Assembly: GCF_002960425.1 (NCBI RefSeq)
Contig: NZ_POIZ01000004.1
Location: 1 to 60,914 of the forward strand
Origin: Streptococcus suis
GTDB lineage: Bacteria; Bacillota; Bacilli; Lactobacillales; Streptococcaceae
Length of the DNA: 60,914 nucleotides
Reading direction: 5' to 3'
Part shown: in pieces, positions 49,529-58,385 of the stretch
Layout: each line of letters begins with the position of its first letter
How positions within the stretch are numbered: the first letter of the stretch is position 1
Notes under the pieces: generated by a model
What the model was told of the DNA's origin: nothing
Databases searched by the model: none
The model's input: only the letters and a program-made list of their open reading frames with translations
Position numbers and translations under genes: made by a program

Positions 49529-50800
49529 TTATTCTGTTGTTTCAAGTGGTTGTTCTGCTTCGGTCTGTGCTGCCTTTCCTTGATCCAATAAGGCCGCAAT
49601 AATCTTTTGGTCACGCAATTTGACAGAATCATTGATGGTTTCAGCGGAACGAATGATAGCTGCTTCCAGCTCACGACGCTTCTGACGGCCTTCATCAATG
49701 GCTGCAATAATACCATTGTTCTGAGCAACCAAACTCTCTGCCAACTTGGTCACTGAAGCTACTGACAGGGTCGGATTTTGAGCTGTCCGTTCCATCATCG
49801 GAATGGCCTCTTTCGAGGTATCAGCTAGCATCTGCAAAGCAGCATTGTTTGCATTGACAATGGCATCCGCTGTCTGACTAGACTTGATAGACTGTTGCAA
49901 AATCCCCAACTGAGCGATGGACAACTTCATTGTAGGGATGGTGTTGCGGCGCAACATACCCAGACGTTGTTTCATGTCAGACGACACTTTGACCAGGTTA
50001 CGCATTTGCGGTGTGGTTGTCCAAGCGACATAAAGACGGCTCATGTATTCAGAATGTTGTTGTTCCAAGATATTGGCAACTTCCGTTACACGCGCCAGCT
50101 TTTCAGAAGCTACTTGATAGTCTACCGTAGTTGGTTGCAGACCAGCCAAGCGCTCCTGCTCTGCTTTTGCCCGCTGGGCAGCCTCTTGACCAGTCGCTTC
50201 GATAAAGGCAATCACGCCGACGAGATTTTCAATAGACTTGGTATTGTTCTCAATCAAGAGCTCCGCTGATACGATGTTGCGGGACAAGACTTCCTCTTGC
50301 TTGACCACGCTGGCTGCCATGCTATCCATTTTCTTTTCAATGGTCTGTGAATCGAAGTAAAATTCCTGCAAATCATTCTTGGTCTGCTTGAAGAGACGCT
50401 GGAAGAAGCCTGGTTTCTTTTCTAATTCAGCCGTTGTCGAAATGTCCTTGTACTTAGCCACAAAGCCATTCAATTCACGGTTGGTATTGGCCAAGAGCTC
50501 ATCCACTTGGGGAATTTCAATCTTTTTCTGTTCTGACAGGATGTGGTTGACTGTCGCATTGACTTCTTCCACAGCTTCCTTACCAAAATCCAGGAGTGCA
50601 TTCTGATTGGCCAAGAAATTATCTACTAATTGTGGCGCCTTGGCACGAATACCTGTCTGTTGTTCTGGGGTCAATTGGGCCAAGAAAGAAACCTTTGTGG
50701 TATCTCCAGCTGGTGTTGCTTGAATGATTTCCGTGGTCTTGTCCTTAGTTGACAAACTATTATTGGCAATCTGATCAATATCGAAATTAAATCCTGACAT
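49529..50800 (-). CDS. TelA family toxic anion resistance protein
   Basis: This is a 423-residue, mostly helical protein of the TelA/KlaA family, first linked to tellurite resistance. Its molecular role is not firmly known; links to envelope stress and antibiotic tolerance are reported in Firmicutes. The family core is visible in VDNFLANQNALLDFGKEAVE, FFQRLFKQTKNDLQEF and MRNLVKVSSDMKQRLGMLRR. It begins immediately after the XpaC-like gene, whose 3' end holds its AAGGATAAG ribosome site, so the two are coupled. Confidence 0.92.
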   Translation of the reverse strand: MSGFNFDIDQIANNSLSTKDKTTEIIQATPAGDTTKVSFLAQLTPEQQTGIRAKAPQLVDNFLANQNALLDFGKEAVEEVNATVNHILSEQKKIEIPQVDELLANTNRELNGFVAKYKDISTTAELEKKPGFFQRLFKQTKNDLQEFYFDSQTIEKKMDSMAASVVKQEEVLSRNIVSAELLIENNTKSIENLVGVIAFIEATGQEAAQRAKAEQERLAGLQPTTVDYQVASEKLARVTEVANILEQQHSEYMSRLYVAWTTTPQMRNLVKVSSDMKQRLGMLRRNTIPTMKLSIAQLGILQQSIKSSQTADAIVNANNAALQMLADTSKEAIPMMERTAQNPTLSVASVTKLAESLVAQNNGIIAAIDEGRQKRRELEAAIIRSAETINDSVKLRDQKIIAALLDQGKAAQTEAEQPLETTE

Positions 50801-50801
50801 C

Positions 50802-51626
50802 TTATCCTTCTTTCTTCTTCATCATACGCAGGCTGACTTCAAAATCCTGCATATCTGCTTCGTTAAATTGTTTAATGGTGTCGTCCAAATCCCTGTCAAA
50901 GGTTTCGAGCGCTAACTTAGCTTGGGCTAATCGCTCCTCTCCATTGAAATAATCGTTTGGAGATTCCTTGATTTTCAAATAGCCCTGTAAAATATCCCTA
51001 AAGCGATTCATATTGGCTTCATGGATGGCTGTCAATTCTTCCCGCTTATCTGTCGCATTCTCCAGCTTCTCCAGAATGACCTGATTGTCCCTTTGAATAT
51101 TGCAATAGGTTTCCAGGATTTCAGGAGCCAATTCTGAAATGCGTTTTTGTTCATCCCAAGTTTCATGTTTAGGAGAAGTAAAAGCATCCACCGTTTCATG
51201 ACTATTTCCATTAAAGGAGGTGGCCTTCTCAGGTATCTTTAACTGATACTTGAGTTGCAGGGTGTCGACGATTTCCTTACTCTGATAGGCATCCAGGTAT
51301 TTGCCGTTCTTTTGATATAATTGATCTAATTCAAACAGCTCACCTAAAATACGACTACGCAGGGCTAAAACTGCCTTATCCTCTCCATTTTCAGCTAACA
51401 GTTGTTGGTGCTTTTCAAAACCAGACTGAATGCTGAGTTGCAAGGTCTGAAACCGATTGATTTTGTCCCCATGCAAAAAACGATTGATATTGTCACGCTT
51501 GAAAAGGCTGCTAAGGAGGGGCAACAAGACCTTTCCAAAACTTTTCAGCAAGCCCAGAACTAGAACAAGTAGGATACTTTCAATATCGTCATCATGTCTG
51601 TACTTCTTATATTTCTTATGTCCCAT
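50802..51626 (-). CDS. XpaC-like 5-bromo-4-chloroindolyl phosphate hydrolysis protein
   Basis: This 274-residue protein of the XpaC family regularly pairs with TelA in Firmicutes. A hydrophobic segment near the N-terminus (ILLVLVLGLLKSFGKVLLPLL) suggests membrane association; the rest is helical and charged. The old name comes from a phosphatase phenotype in Bacillus; real enzymatic activity is doubtful. It forms an operon with telA. Confidence 0.8.
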   Translation of the reverse strand: MGHKKYKKYRHDDDIESILLVLVLGLLKSFGKVLLPLLSSLFKRDNINRFLHGDKINRFQTLQLSIQSGFEKHQQLLAENGEDKAVLALRSRILGELFELDQLYQKNGKYLDAYQSKEIVDTLQLKYQLKIPEKATSFNGNSHETVDAFTSPKHETWDEQKRISELAPEILETYCNIQRDNQVILEKLENATDKREELTAIHEANMNRFRDILQGYLKIKESPNDYFNGEERLAQAKLALETFDRDLDDTIKQFNEADMQDFEVSLRMMKKKEG

Positions 51627-51702
51627 ACTTCCTCCTCTTGTAATCCCTTTTATTATACCATATAACTAATTTGTCTAGTCAAAACTTATTCACAAAAAGA
51701 AG

Positions 51703-51726
51703 AAAAAGCCGAGAAATCTCGACTTT
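51703..51726 (-). terminator. Terminator of the CBS-domain gene
   Basis: On the minus strand AAAG-CGAG / CTCG-CTTT forms a stem followed by TTTTTCTTCTTTTT. It overlaps the gene's stop codon. Confidence 0.75.
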
Positions 51727-52381
51727 AGATATTTTTGGCAACAGTTGGGACTAGGCTGTCAATCTGCAAGCCTGCTCCTTCAAATAGGGCTCTGATTTCT
51801 TCAACATCTACCTTACCGTCAATTTGCACTTCGATGACCGCCTTGCCTGATTTGGTAACTAATTGGACCGTTGAAGCAATATTGTATTCCTTATCTGCTA
51901 CCAGACGGATGATTTTCTCCAATTCTCCTGCCTTATTTTCCACAAGGAAGCGAGCACGAACACCCTCTTCGCCATAGCCTGAAACATGGAGAAAGGCTGC
52001 AAAGACATCACGGTCGGTAATGACACCATAGATCTGACCATTGTCCACAACTGGAAGAATGCCGACCTTGTTTTTATACATGAGGTAAACAGCATCTTCA
52101 AGACTGGCATAGCCTGAAACAGTGATGACATTTTTAATCATGACATCCTTGACCTTGGTCTTGTTTAGAAGGTAGTTCATCTCGTAAATGGACAAGCTCG
52201 TTGCCTTAGATGGACTGGCTTCTGCAATGGTTCCTTCTGTCACCAAGCCGACTAACTTGTCATTTTCGATAACAGGCAAACGGTGCAAGCCCTGTTCACG
52301 CATCAAATCAGCCGCATGAGCGATGGTTGTATCTGGTGAAATGTAAACAACTTTACGGGTCATAAAATCTTTAACTGACAT
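51725..52381 (-). CDS. CBS/ACT-domain protein (AcuB-like)
   Basis: This 218-residue protein starts SVKDFMTRKVVYISPDTTIA. Two CBS domains (about residues 7-60 and 78-130), which usually bind adenine nucleotides, are followed by a C-terminal ACT-like domain (RFLVENKAGELEKIIRLVAD). Such AcuB-type proteins are regulatory; the partner is not known here. The longest frame begins 20 codons earlier at 52441, but the ATG at 52381 has GAGGAGGAAAT directly upstream. Confidence 0.9.
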   Translation of the reverse strand: MSVKDFMTRKVVYISPDTTIAHAADLMREQGLHRLPVIENDKLVGLVTEGTIAEASPSKATSLSIYEMNYLLNKTKVKDVMIKNVITVSGYASLEDAVYLMYKNKVGILPVVDNGQIYGVITDRDVFAAFLHVSGYGEEGVRARFLVENKAGELEKIIRLVADKEYNIASTVQLVTKSGKAVIEVQIDGKVDVEEIRALFEGAGLQIDSLVPTVAKNI

Positions 52382-52493
52382 AGGATTTCCTCCTCGTATT
52401 TTTCCTACAGCCATTATAGCACAATACGAAAACGATTTCAATATTTTGTGAAAAGAAATGAAAATTGAAGCCAGTAATCAGTAGAATATTTGG

Positions 52494-52775
52494 CTAATCC
52501 AGCCTTCTGGCTTTCAAACCATCCAATTCTTCCTGACTAAGACCTGTCAATTCCAAAATCAAATCAACTGAAAAACTCTTCTCCAACATCTGCTGAGCAA
52601 TCTTGAGTTGACCATCTAACAAACCTTGTTGTAGACCTTGTTGTAGACCCTGTTGTAGGCCTTGTTGTAAGCCTTGTTGCAGACCTTCTTCCTTACCACG
52701 CTTTCTACCTAGTAAGAAAGAAGTTTCCAGCTCACCAAAATGATTGGCGGCACTGTAGGCCAGTTGATCGATCAT
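52494..52775 (-). pseudogene. Duplicated 3' fragment of the Rpn-family gene
   Basis: This 93-codon frame starts with MIDQLAYSAANHFGELETSF and repeats the C-terminal part of the neighbouring Rpn gene, including the five LQQG units, with slight divergence at the end (SFSVDLILELTGLSQEELDG). The nucleotide sequences 52505-52773 and 52803-53073 are near-identical. It lacks any nuclease domain and is the outcome of a tandem duplication. It overlaps the stop of the upstream copy, so it could still be translated as a short peptide. Confidence 0.75.
52610..52690. repeat. 12-bp coding VNTR (LQQG), copy in the duplicated fragment
   Basis: Five 12-bp units such as CCTTGTTGTAGA encode LQQG repeats. A second array lies at about 52915-52985. 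Copy-number variation is likely. Confidence 0.85.
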
Positions 52776-53755
52776 CGGCTATCACCTGCCGAACTCTCCC
52801 ATCTAGCTTTCAAACCATCCAATTCTTCCTGACTAAGACCTGTCAATCTCACTATTATATCAACAGCGAAACCCTCGGCCAACATCTGCTGAGCAATCTT
52901 GAGTTGACCATCTAACAAACCTTGTTGTAGACCCTGTTGTAGACCCTGTTGTAGGCCTTGTTGTAAGCCTTGTTGCAGACCTTCTTCCTTACCACGCTTT
53001 CTACCTAGTAAGAAAGAAGTTTCCAGCTCACCAAAATGATTGGCGGCACTGTAGGCCAGTTGATCAATCATCTTCCTCTCCTCCTCTGTCCATGTATTTC
53101 TATCCAGCAAATGTTCGGCTTTGCTAATGACGTCTGTCTGTTGTTGACTAAATTCTCGATTGGCAAAAAATTCCATCCATAAGCGCTGCTTCCGCCCCAA
53201 ACTTCCCTCGCTCAGCTTGTTCAACTCAATAATGACCATCTCAAATGGCTTTTTCAGCTGACCTTCTTTTCCAAAAGGTAATTCCAAGACCTGTCCGTTT
53301 TCCTCGGCTGTCAAAACAAAGGAATGAATTGGATGCTTGTCGTAAAAATACCGGCTGGCCACCAAGGCGATGGAATAGATAGGCGAAATCTTATCATACA
53401 TATCATGGGTCCGTTTGACCTTGTCCCTAACATTAGGCAAGTCCTTGACCAAGTGTTGGCAAGAGTAGGTCCAGAGCCGCTTGATAAAGCTGTGCTGATG
53501 AACCACCTGGATTTCAATGATAACCTGAGTCCCGTCGTCCAGTCTAGCTAGAATATCCACCGTTGTGCTAAAGTAGCCCTCCCGCTCTTTCTTGACATCG
53601 GCAAGGGTACCATTCAAAATCTGGACGGCTTTGGGACGAAAACCTAAAAACGTTTCAATAAAATCAATGGTAATCTCATGATCACTGAAAATCTTCTTAG
53701 CAGTGATAGAGGCTGGGCAAAGCCCAGTGCCACTTCTCAGAGTTTGTGTCAACAT
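52772..53755 (-). CDS. Rpn-family PD-(D/E)XK nuclease/transposase-like protein, 5' end replaced
   Basis: The family is that of recombination-promoting nucleases (Rpn). KKIFSDHEITIDFIETFLGF is the conserved N-terminal helix, DILARLDDGTQVIIEIQVVH contains the Asp...Glu-x-Gln catalytic arrangement, and the C-terminus ends in the LQQG array and LTGLSQEELDGLKAR. The normal first residues (in relatives about ten residues before KKIF) are missing. Upstream, the frame enters a MITE-like element that supplies the start: ATG at 53755 inside the element, or GTG at 53872. Thus the gene is either a chimera or a pseudogene. Distal coding is intact. Confidence 0.8.
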   Translation of the reverse strand: MLTQTLRSGTGLCPASITAKKIFSDHEITIDFIETFLGFRPKAVQILNGTLADVKKEREGYFSTTVDILARLDDGTQVIIEIQVVHQHSFIKRLWTYSCQHLVKDLPNVRDKVKRTHDMYDKISPIYSIALVASRYFYDKHPIHSFVLTAEENGQVLELPFGKEGQLKKPFEMVIIELNKLSEGSLGRKQRLWMEFFANREFSQQQTDVISKAEHLLDRNTWTEEERKMIDQLAYSAANHFGELETSFLLGRKRGKEEGLQQGLQQGLQQGLQQGLQQGLLDGQLKIAQQMLAEGFAVDIIVRLTGLSQEELDGLKARWESSAGDSR

Positions 53756-53877
53756 CTCAGCGCAGTGGTTGATTGGCAGATTTGTTCGTGTTTCACACTC
53801 CAAATCTGACCTAATCAACTGTGCGGGGGTGGGAAGACGAACTCTTTTTAGACTGGTCGAGTTCTTTCCCACTCCCT
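53711..53877. mobile_element. MITE-like element, copy 2, at the 5' end of the Rpn gene
   Basis: This is the inverse-orientation counterpart of the element at 34386-34559, with the same ends (GGGAGTGGGAAAG and CTGGGC-AAA-GCCCAG at the far end) and about 85-90% identity by eye. It joins the Rpn frame at about codon 10 of the family protein. The rest of the gene-free interval to hsdM (53878-54138) holds only the hsdM terminator. Confidence 0.7.
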
Positions 53878-54025
53878 GCTATGTCGAAATCTTGTCAATT
53901 GTTTTCCTCCGATAAATAGAATTGAGAATAGTCTCTACACTATCTATTCGAAGTTCCTAGTAATATTATAGCACTTGAGAGAACATTTTTCAAAAGCAAA
54001 AGGAAGAGAATTTCTTCATATAAAA

Positions 54026-54058
54026 AGCAGAGCTGTAGTCGTTCAACTCTGCTTCTTA
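54026..54058 (-). terminator. hsdM terminator
   Basis: On the minus strand AAGCAGAG pairs with CTCTGCTT, followed by T. It lies about 80 bp after the hsdM stop. Confidence 0.75.
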
Positions 54059-54138
54059 TTGTCTCAAGCTGCTAAGCCAGATGAGAAAGTGTGATTAGAC
54101 AGTTAGGAATAAGATGGATAAACTGTCTGCCATTCATC

Positions 54139-55734
54139 CTACTTCAACTTTTCCAGAAAGGCTGTCAGCTCTGCCTGGGCTTCTGGTGTGGTACCGACTA
54201 GCTGACCAAGCATGCTTTCAAGTTGGGCTGTGGTTGCTGCGATTTCCTTATCGGTCTGGGCCAGCTTGTCCGCAAGCTCTGTTAGCGGAACAACTGGCTC
54301 TTCCTCAAAGGTATCGACATAGCGAGGGATGTTGAGGTTGTAGTCGTTTTCCACAATCTCCTCAAAGCTGGCTAAGTGGGCAAACTTGTCCACATCTTGT
54401 CGGTCTTGATAGGCTTTCAAAATCTTGGCGATATGGTCATCGGTCATGATATTTTGGTTTTTGCCCTTGTCAAATTCTTTAGAAGCATCGATAAAGAGAA
54501 CATCTTTACTGGTGCGGTTTTTCTTGAGAATAATGACTGTGGTTGGAATGGAGGTATTGTAGAAGATGTTGGCTGGCAGTCCAATCACGGTGTCAATGGC
54601 TCCTTCTTCTAGGAGATGCTGACGGATTTTCTGCTCTGCATTTCCCCTAAAGAGAACCCCGTGAGGGAGAACAATGGCCATAACACCTGAATGCTTGAGG
54701 TGGTAGAAACCATGAAGAAGGAAGGCGAAGTCAGCCTTGGACTTGGGTGCAAGGACACCATAGCTGGAGAAACGAGCGTCTTGCAGGAAACCAGCATCCC
54801 CACTCCACTTTTGAGAATAGGGTGGGTTCATGAGCACACCGTCAAAATCCGTCGGCTCGGTCGTTGGCCAGTCCGCATCAAGAGTATCACCGACATGAAG
54901 TTTTTGGTTTTCAATGGCAACACCGTGGAGCATCATGTTCATGCGGGCCAGGTTGTAGGTCGAGGTGTTAATCTCCTGACCAAAGTAGGAAACAGTCGAA
55001 GCCTCTTTACTGTAACGCTTGGCGTTAAGAAGGAGTGAGCCAGAACCCATGGTTGGGTCATAGAGGGTCATGCCCTTTTGATGCTCACGTCCAAGGAAGA
55101 CAATCTGGGTCATGAGGTGGGAAACTGCTTGAGGCGTGTAGAACTCGCCTGCTTTCTTACCCGAGTCGCTGGCAAACTGACCAATCAGGTATTCATAAGC
55201 ATCCCCCAAGACATCTCCATCATGGTTGCTGAGGTTGAGTTCATGGAGTTCTTTGATCAGGGCTGAAATAACCTGATTCTGCTTTTGCGGTGTTGGACCC
55301 AACTTTTTAGAATAAAGGTCAATGTCTTCAAAAAGGTTTTCAAAAATCTCGTTAGACTGCTCAATGTCACGGAAGCCCTGGGCCAAGTCTTCCAGCTGGA
55401 AGTTGCTAGTGTGGACTTTTGCCACCAAGGCTGTGAAGGTCAAACCAGGCTCGATAAAATAACCCAGCTCATCATCAAGGACATCTAGCAAGTCTTCCTT
55501 GACATCTGGATCAGCAAAATTTTCTTCATAGAGTCTTTGCGCCTGTGACAAACTGTCAAAAGTTTCATCAAGGTTGTCACACACTGCCAGAAGCAACTTG
55601 TCTGATAGGTATTTGTAGAAAATCAAGCCCAAAAGGTATGACTTGTATTCGTTAGCGTCCATCTTGCCTCGGAGAATATCCGCCGCATTCCAAAGGGACT
55701 GGTAAAGGGATTGTGAGTTGTTTGACTTGTTCAT
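54139..55734 (-). CDS. hsdM: Type I restriction-modification methyltransferase subunit
   Basis: HsdM makes N6-methyladenine as part of a type I complex with HsdS, and also joins HsdR for cleavage. The 531-residue protein has an N-terminal helical domain, the SAM motif LYDPTMGSGSLLLNAKRY and the catalytic LMNPPYSQKW (NPPY). The line GEFYTPQAVSHLMTQIV is the type I signature. The ATG has AGGA upstream. It follows the KwaB-like gene after 31 bp and is the last gene of the locus, an unusual place, since hsdM normally directly precedes or follows hsdS. The frame is intact. Confidence 0.97.
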   Translation of the reverse strand: MNKSNNSQSLYQSLWNAADILRGKMDANEYKSYLLGLIFYKYLSDKLLLAVCDNLDETFDSLSQAQRLYEENFADPDVKEDLLDVLDDELGYFIEPGLTFTALVAKVHTSNFQLEDLAQGFRDIEQSNEIFENLFEDIDLYSKKLGPTPQKQNQVISALIKELHELNLSNHDGDVLGDAYEYLIGQFASDSGKKAGEFYTPQAVSHLMTQIVFLGREHQKGMTLYDPTMGSGSLLLNAKRYSKEASTVSYFGQEINTSTYNLARMNMMLHGVAIENQKLHVGDTLDADWPTTEPTDFDGVLMNPPYSQKWSGDAGFLQDARFSSYGVLAPKSKADFAFLLHGFYHLKHSGVMAIVLPHGVLFRGNAEQKIRQHLLEEGAIDTVIGLPANIFYNTSIPTTVIILKKNRTSKDVLFIDASKEFDKGKNQNIMTDDHIAKILKAYQDRQDVDKFAHLASFEEIVENDYNLNIPRYVDTFEEEPVVPLTELADKLAQTDKEIAATTAQLESMLGQLVGTTPEAQAELTAFLEKLK

Positions 55735-55765
55735 TTTAATTTCCTAACACTTACTATTTTGATTG

Positions 55766-56608
55766 CTATCTTAGTTTTTTTGAAGCACTCGCTTCCATCT
55801 GATTTCCGGTAATAGGATTCTCATACAATCTACCCAACGCTAATTTTAAAAAACTCTTTAATTGTTTGTTAGTATTAATGATAAATTGTCCATTGATAAC
55901 TTGATAATCCAAATTACTATATTCAGAATAAGATGTATATGTTGTCAATAACTTAGATTTGAAAATTTCGCTCGATAACACGATATCTTCATCATCCAAT
56001 AATATCGCTAACATCTTAAGGTTTGATATCCCAAAATCAAGAAAGCTAGAATTTACAGACACTATCGCTTCTTCTCTAAAAATGGTAATTTCTTGATCTG
56101 TAGCAATTCTGAAATAATCATCAATTCCAGTAAAGATATTTCTAATTCTCGAGAAATTTCGGAAATATAACCGATTATTTCCATCGAAATAGGCATCTAA
56201 CTCATCTCTAATTTCTATCCCATTTTCAATTGCTTTATACTTTACTCTTCTCTCAGACATTGACCATTTAAGAATAGATTTGTGAACTATCCTTTTTGAG
56301 GGCATTATTTTCTGAAAAGCAATGCTGCCATTCTCAAATTGATAAAAAATTAAATTGACACCACTTAAATCCACTTCAGAAATAGCATTAATACTTACAG
56401 AATTTTCAAAGCATTGTTGAAATTCATACATCATATTCTGGTGTTGTTCATCAAGCACAATATAGAACCATTCGTCATCTTCAATTGTTTCTTCTGCATG
56501 AAATTCTTTATTTGCAATAATAGTTGGAATTGTTGATATTTCTGAAATTCTAAGTCCATCTGGGGACTTTTTAAATTCAGTACCTATTTTAAAAACTATC
56601 AAAATCAT
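55766..56608 (-). CDS. kwaB: KwaB-like protein (DUF4868-type), probable Kiwa defence effector
   Basis: The 280-residue soluble protein shows no classic enzyme motif. Its second half reads YFRNFSRIRNIFTGIDDYFR, then SNLKMLAILLDDEDIVLSSE, and ends LALGRLYENPITGNQMEASA followed by SKK. The order of a Phe-rich F-RI-F-Y segment, a mid segment and a C-terminal leader L..lT...y..sSK is the pattern I recall for DUF4868 / KwaB, the DNA-binding effector of Kiwa. Its ATG overlaps the stop of the upstream membrane protein as ATGA, as Kiwa pairs often do. Homology is by recalled pattern, not by search. It is AT-rich relative to hsdM and probably acquired as a cassette. Confidence 0.55.
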   Translation of the reverse strand: MILIVFKIGTEFKKSPDGLRISEISTIPTIIANKEFHAEETIEDDEWFYIVLDEQHQNMMYEFQQCFENSVSINAISEVDLSGVNLIFYQFENGSIAFQKIMPSKRIVHKSILKWSMSERRVKYKAIENGIEIRDELDAYFDGNNRLYFRNFSRIRNIFTGIDDYFRIATDQEITIFREEAIVSVNSSFLDFGISNLKMLAILLDDEDIVLSSEIFKSKLLTTYTSYSEYSNLDYQVINGQFIINTNKQLKSFLKLALGRLYENPITGNQMEASASKKLR

Positions 56609-57138
56609 TTCTCCTTATCTAAAAAAGTAAAATTATTGATTCTTACTAGCTCAGAAAAATTGGATTCTTTATATAGTTTTAAATCCTTCTTTTTACTGTA
56701 CAAAGTATATGTATTACCATTTTTATCGGTAACTCTATAATATCTATACTTGATTAACCACAATAAATTAAAATACGTTGTTCGTTCCATTAGTAGATAC
56801 CATACCAAATAAATTAGTAAAATAATAATAGCTTGAAATTGAACCACTAGGCTCCCTAGACCTAAAACAATAACAAACAGTCCTAAATAAGTCGGAATAA
56901 TTTCTGATTCCATAGGTTGAATGGATACCACTAACGCATTATCTGAAACTGATCTTTTTTCAATTATTCTTAAACTAATATTAGACAAGATATACATCAT
57001 TAATAACATTCCTAATATTTTTACATAGGACAATAGAGAATTTTCAATTTCAATAAATATATTGAGCGTTAAAAGATATAAAAATAAAGCTGGACAAAAT
57101 GAACTAACTGATAAGACAATTCTCTCTATTAATTTCAT
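56605..57138 (-). CDS. kwaA: KwaA-like four-helix membrane protein, probable Kiwa sensor
   Basis: This is a 177-residue membrane protein with four helices (about residues 8-30, 36-58, 80-100 and 102-118). The loop after helix 4 reads TTYFNLLWLIKYRYYRVTDK, similar to the NPLLL-GY-FY segment I recall for KwaA, followed by a basic cytoplasmic tail. Kiwa KwaA is a small four-helix membrane protein that senses phage at the envelope and works with KwaB. The ATG overlaps the hsdS stop (ATGA at 57135-57138), and its stop overlaps the KwaB-like ATG. The call depends on pairing with the DUF4868-like gene; alone it would be an unknown membrane protein. Confidence 0.5.
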   Translation of the reverse strand: MKLIERIVLSVSSFCPALFLYLLTLNIFIEIENSLLSYVKILGMLLMMYILSNISLRIIEKRSVSDNALVVSIQPMESEIIPTYLGLFVIVLGLGSLVVQFQAIIILLIYLVWYLLMERTTYFNLLWLIKYRYYRVTDKNGNTYTLYSKKKDLKLYKESNFSELVRINNFTFLDKEK

Positions 57139-58367
57139 ACAAATATCCTGTGCAACAAGGTCTTTTTCATCTCTTTCAAGCTAGCCAGCTTGTCCTCCAC
57201 CTGAGCAATCTCTTGGTCGAGGGTTTGGAAGAAAGTACCGATGGCTTCTTGTTCGGGGAGGGAAGGGAGGGAGATTTTCAACGAAAGAAAATCAGATACC
57301 TTCACTGCCATCCTTTCATAAACTGTTCCCTCTTGATATTGAAGTGCTTTCTGTATGAAATCACTCTGAGTTACTATTCCCTCAATAAAATTAGCAAACA
57401 CTCTACTCTTATTCACCACTAATGTTACATATATTGGTGAAAAAACTGCCTTACCAAATTTATTTCGTGAAATTGCACCAAACTTTAAGTTAGCTGGATT
57501 ATATACAATATCATCTAACTCCGTGTACTTATACTTTTTATCTCCTGTTCGAACCAAAAATTCTCTATCATATCTTTCAGTTTTAGGAGTAACCCCGTTT
57601 TCAACTGTAAACGAAACCAAGGGAATATCTTTTTGTGGTAATTGCTGAACATTTCGCTCTTCCAGTACTTCCCCCAACTTCACTTCTTCCCAGTCGTCTT
57701 CAAAGCCTTGGAAGCGGAGGGCTGGTTTGGTTTGTCCCTTGTCTGGAAAGAGGAGTTTGAGATAGGTCTTCTTCTGCTCCTTGAGCGTGTCCAACTTACA
57801 CTGATGAAGGGTGATTTGCTGGTCCAGGGTGGAGAAGAAGGTGCCGATGGCTTTTTGTTCTGGGAGGGTGGGGACCATAAATCCATAATTTGAATATTCC
57901 TGTGCATTGACCCCTGGTTGCCCTGAACGCATAGACGTTATACTTATAAATCGCTCGTAATTAGCTGTGAGGGTATTTTGAAAAACAAAATCTGGATTAA
58001 AATTATCTTTGATTTTTGCTCGGATCAAGAAACCTGCGAAATAGACTTTTCCATCGATACTTCTATAAATATAGCTCTTACCTACACTCGCCCCTGTTCG
58101 TGCAAATACTATATCTCCTATATTTAATCTATATTCATCAAGTCCAACCAAGTCAATTTCAGGAGAAGTTAAGTCACTAATATTGAACCCTCTACTGTCA
58201 TCATCAATATCAGTAATTCTTAAATATTTATTTTCACCATCATATTCAGTTGCGGCCGAATTTAAACCATAATCAAACGAGGAAGCCACCTCCCCCAACT
58301 TCCGCAGTTCCCAAGCGTCAGTGTAGCCTTGAAAACGATAGGCGGGGATATTATTGTTTGTTTTCAT
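57135..58367 (-). CDS. hsdS: Type I restriction-modification specificity subunit
   Basis: HsdS recognises a bipartite DNA target. The 410-residue protein has two target-recognition domains, each started by a W-x-x-(R/V)KLGEV motif (AWELRKLGEVASSF near residue 18 and DWEEVKLGEVLEERN near 220). Each is followed by the conserved spacer: LPEQKAIGTFFSTLDQQI then KLDTLKEQKKTYLKLLF, and LPEQEAIGTFFQTLDQEI then KLASLKEMKKTLLH. The frame is complete. The target sequence cannot be predicted. No second hsdS or inverting recombinase is visible, so no shufflon is suggested here. Confidence 0.95.
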   Translation of the reverse strand: MKTNNNIPAYRFQGYTDAWELRKLGEVASSFDYGLNSAATEYDGENKYLRITDIDDDSRGFNISDLTSPEIDLVGLDEYRLNIGDIVFARTGASVGKSYIYRSIDGKVYFAGFLIRAKIKDNFNPDFVFQNTLTANYERFISITSMRSGQPGVNAQEYSNYGFMVPTLPEQKAIGTFFSTLDQQITLHQCKLDTLKEQKKTYLKLLFPDKGQTKPALRFQGFEDDWEEVKLGEVLEERNVQQLPQKDIPLVSFTVENGVTPKTERYDREFLVRTGDKKYKYTELDDIVYNPANLKFGAISRNKFGKAVFSPIYVTLVVNKSRVFANFIEGIVTQSDFIQKALQYQEGTVYERMAVKVSDFLSLKISLPSLPEQEAIGTFFQTLDQEIAQVEDKLASLKEMKKTLLHRIFV

Positions 58368-58385
58368 TTAATCTCCTTTTTATGT

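Noticed and set aside
57135..58367. Phase-variable hsdS shufflon
   Set aside because: Only one hsdS, no inverted hsdS fragments and no recombinase gene are visible in the window.
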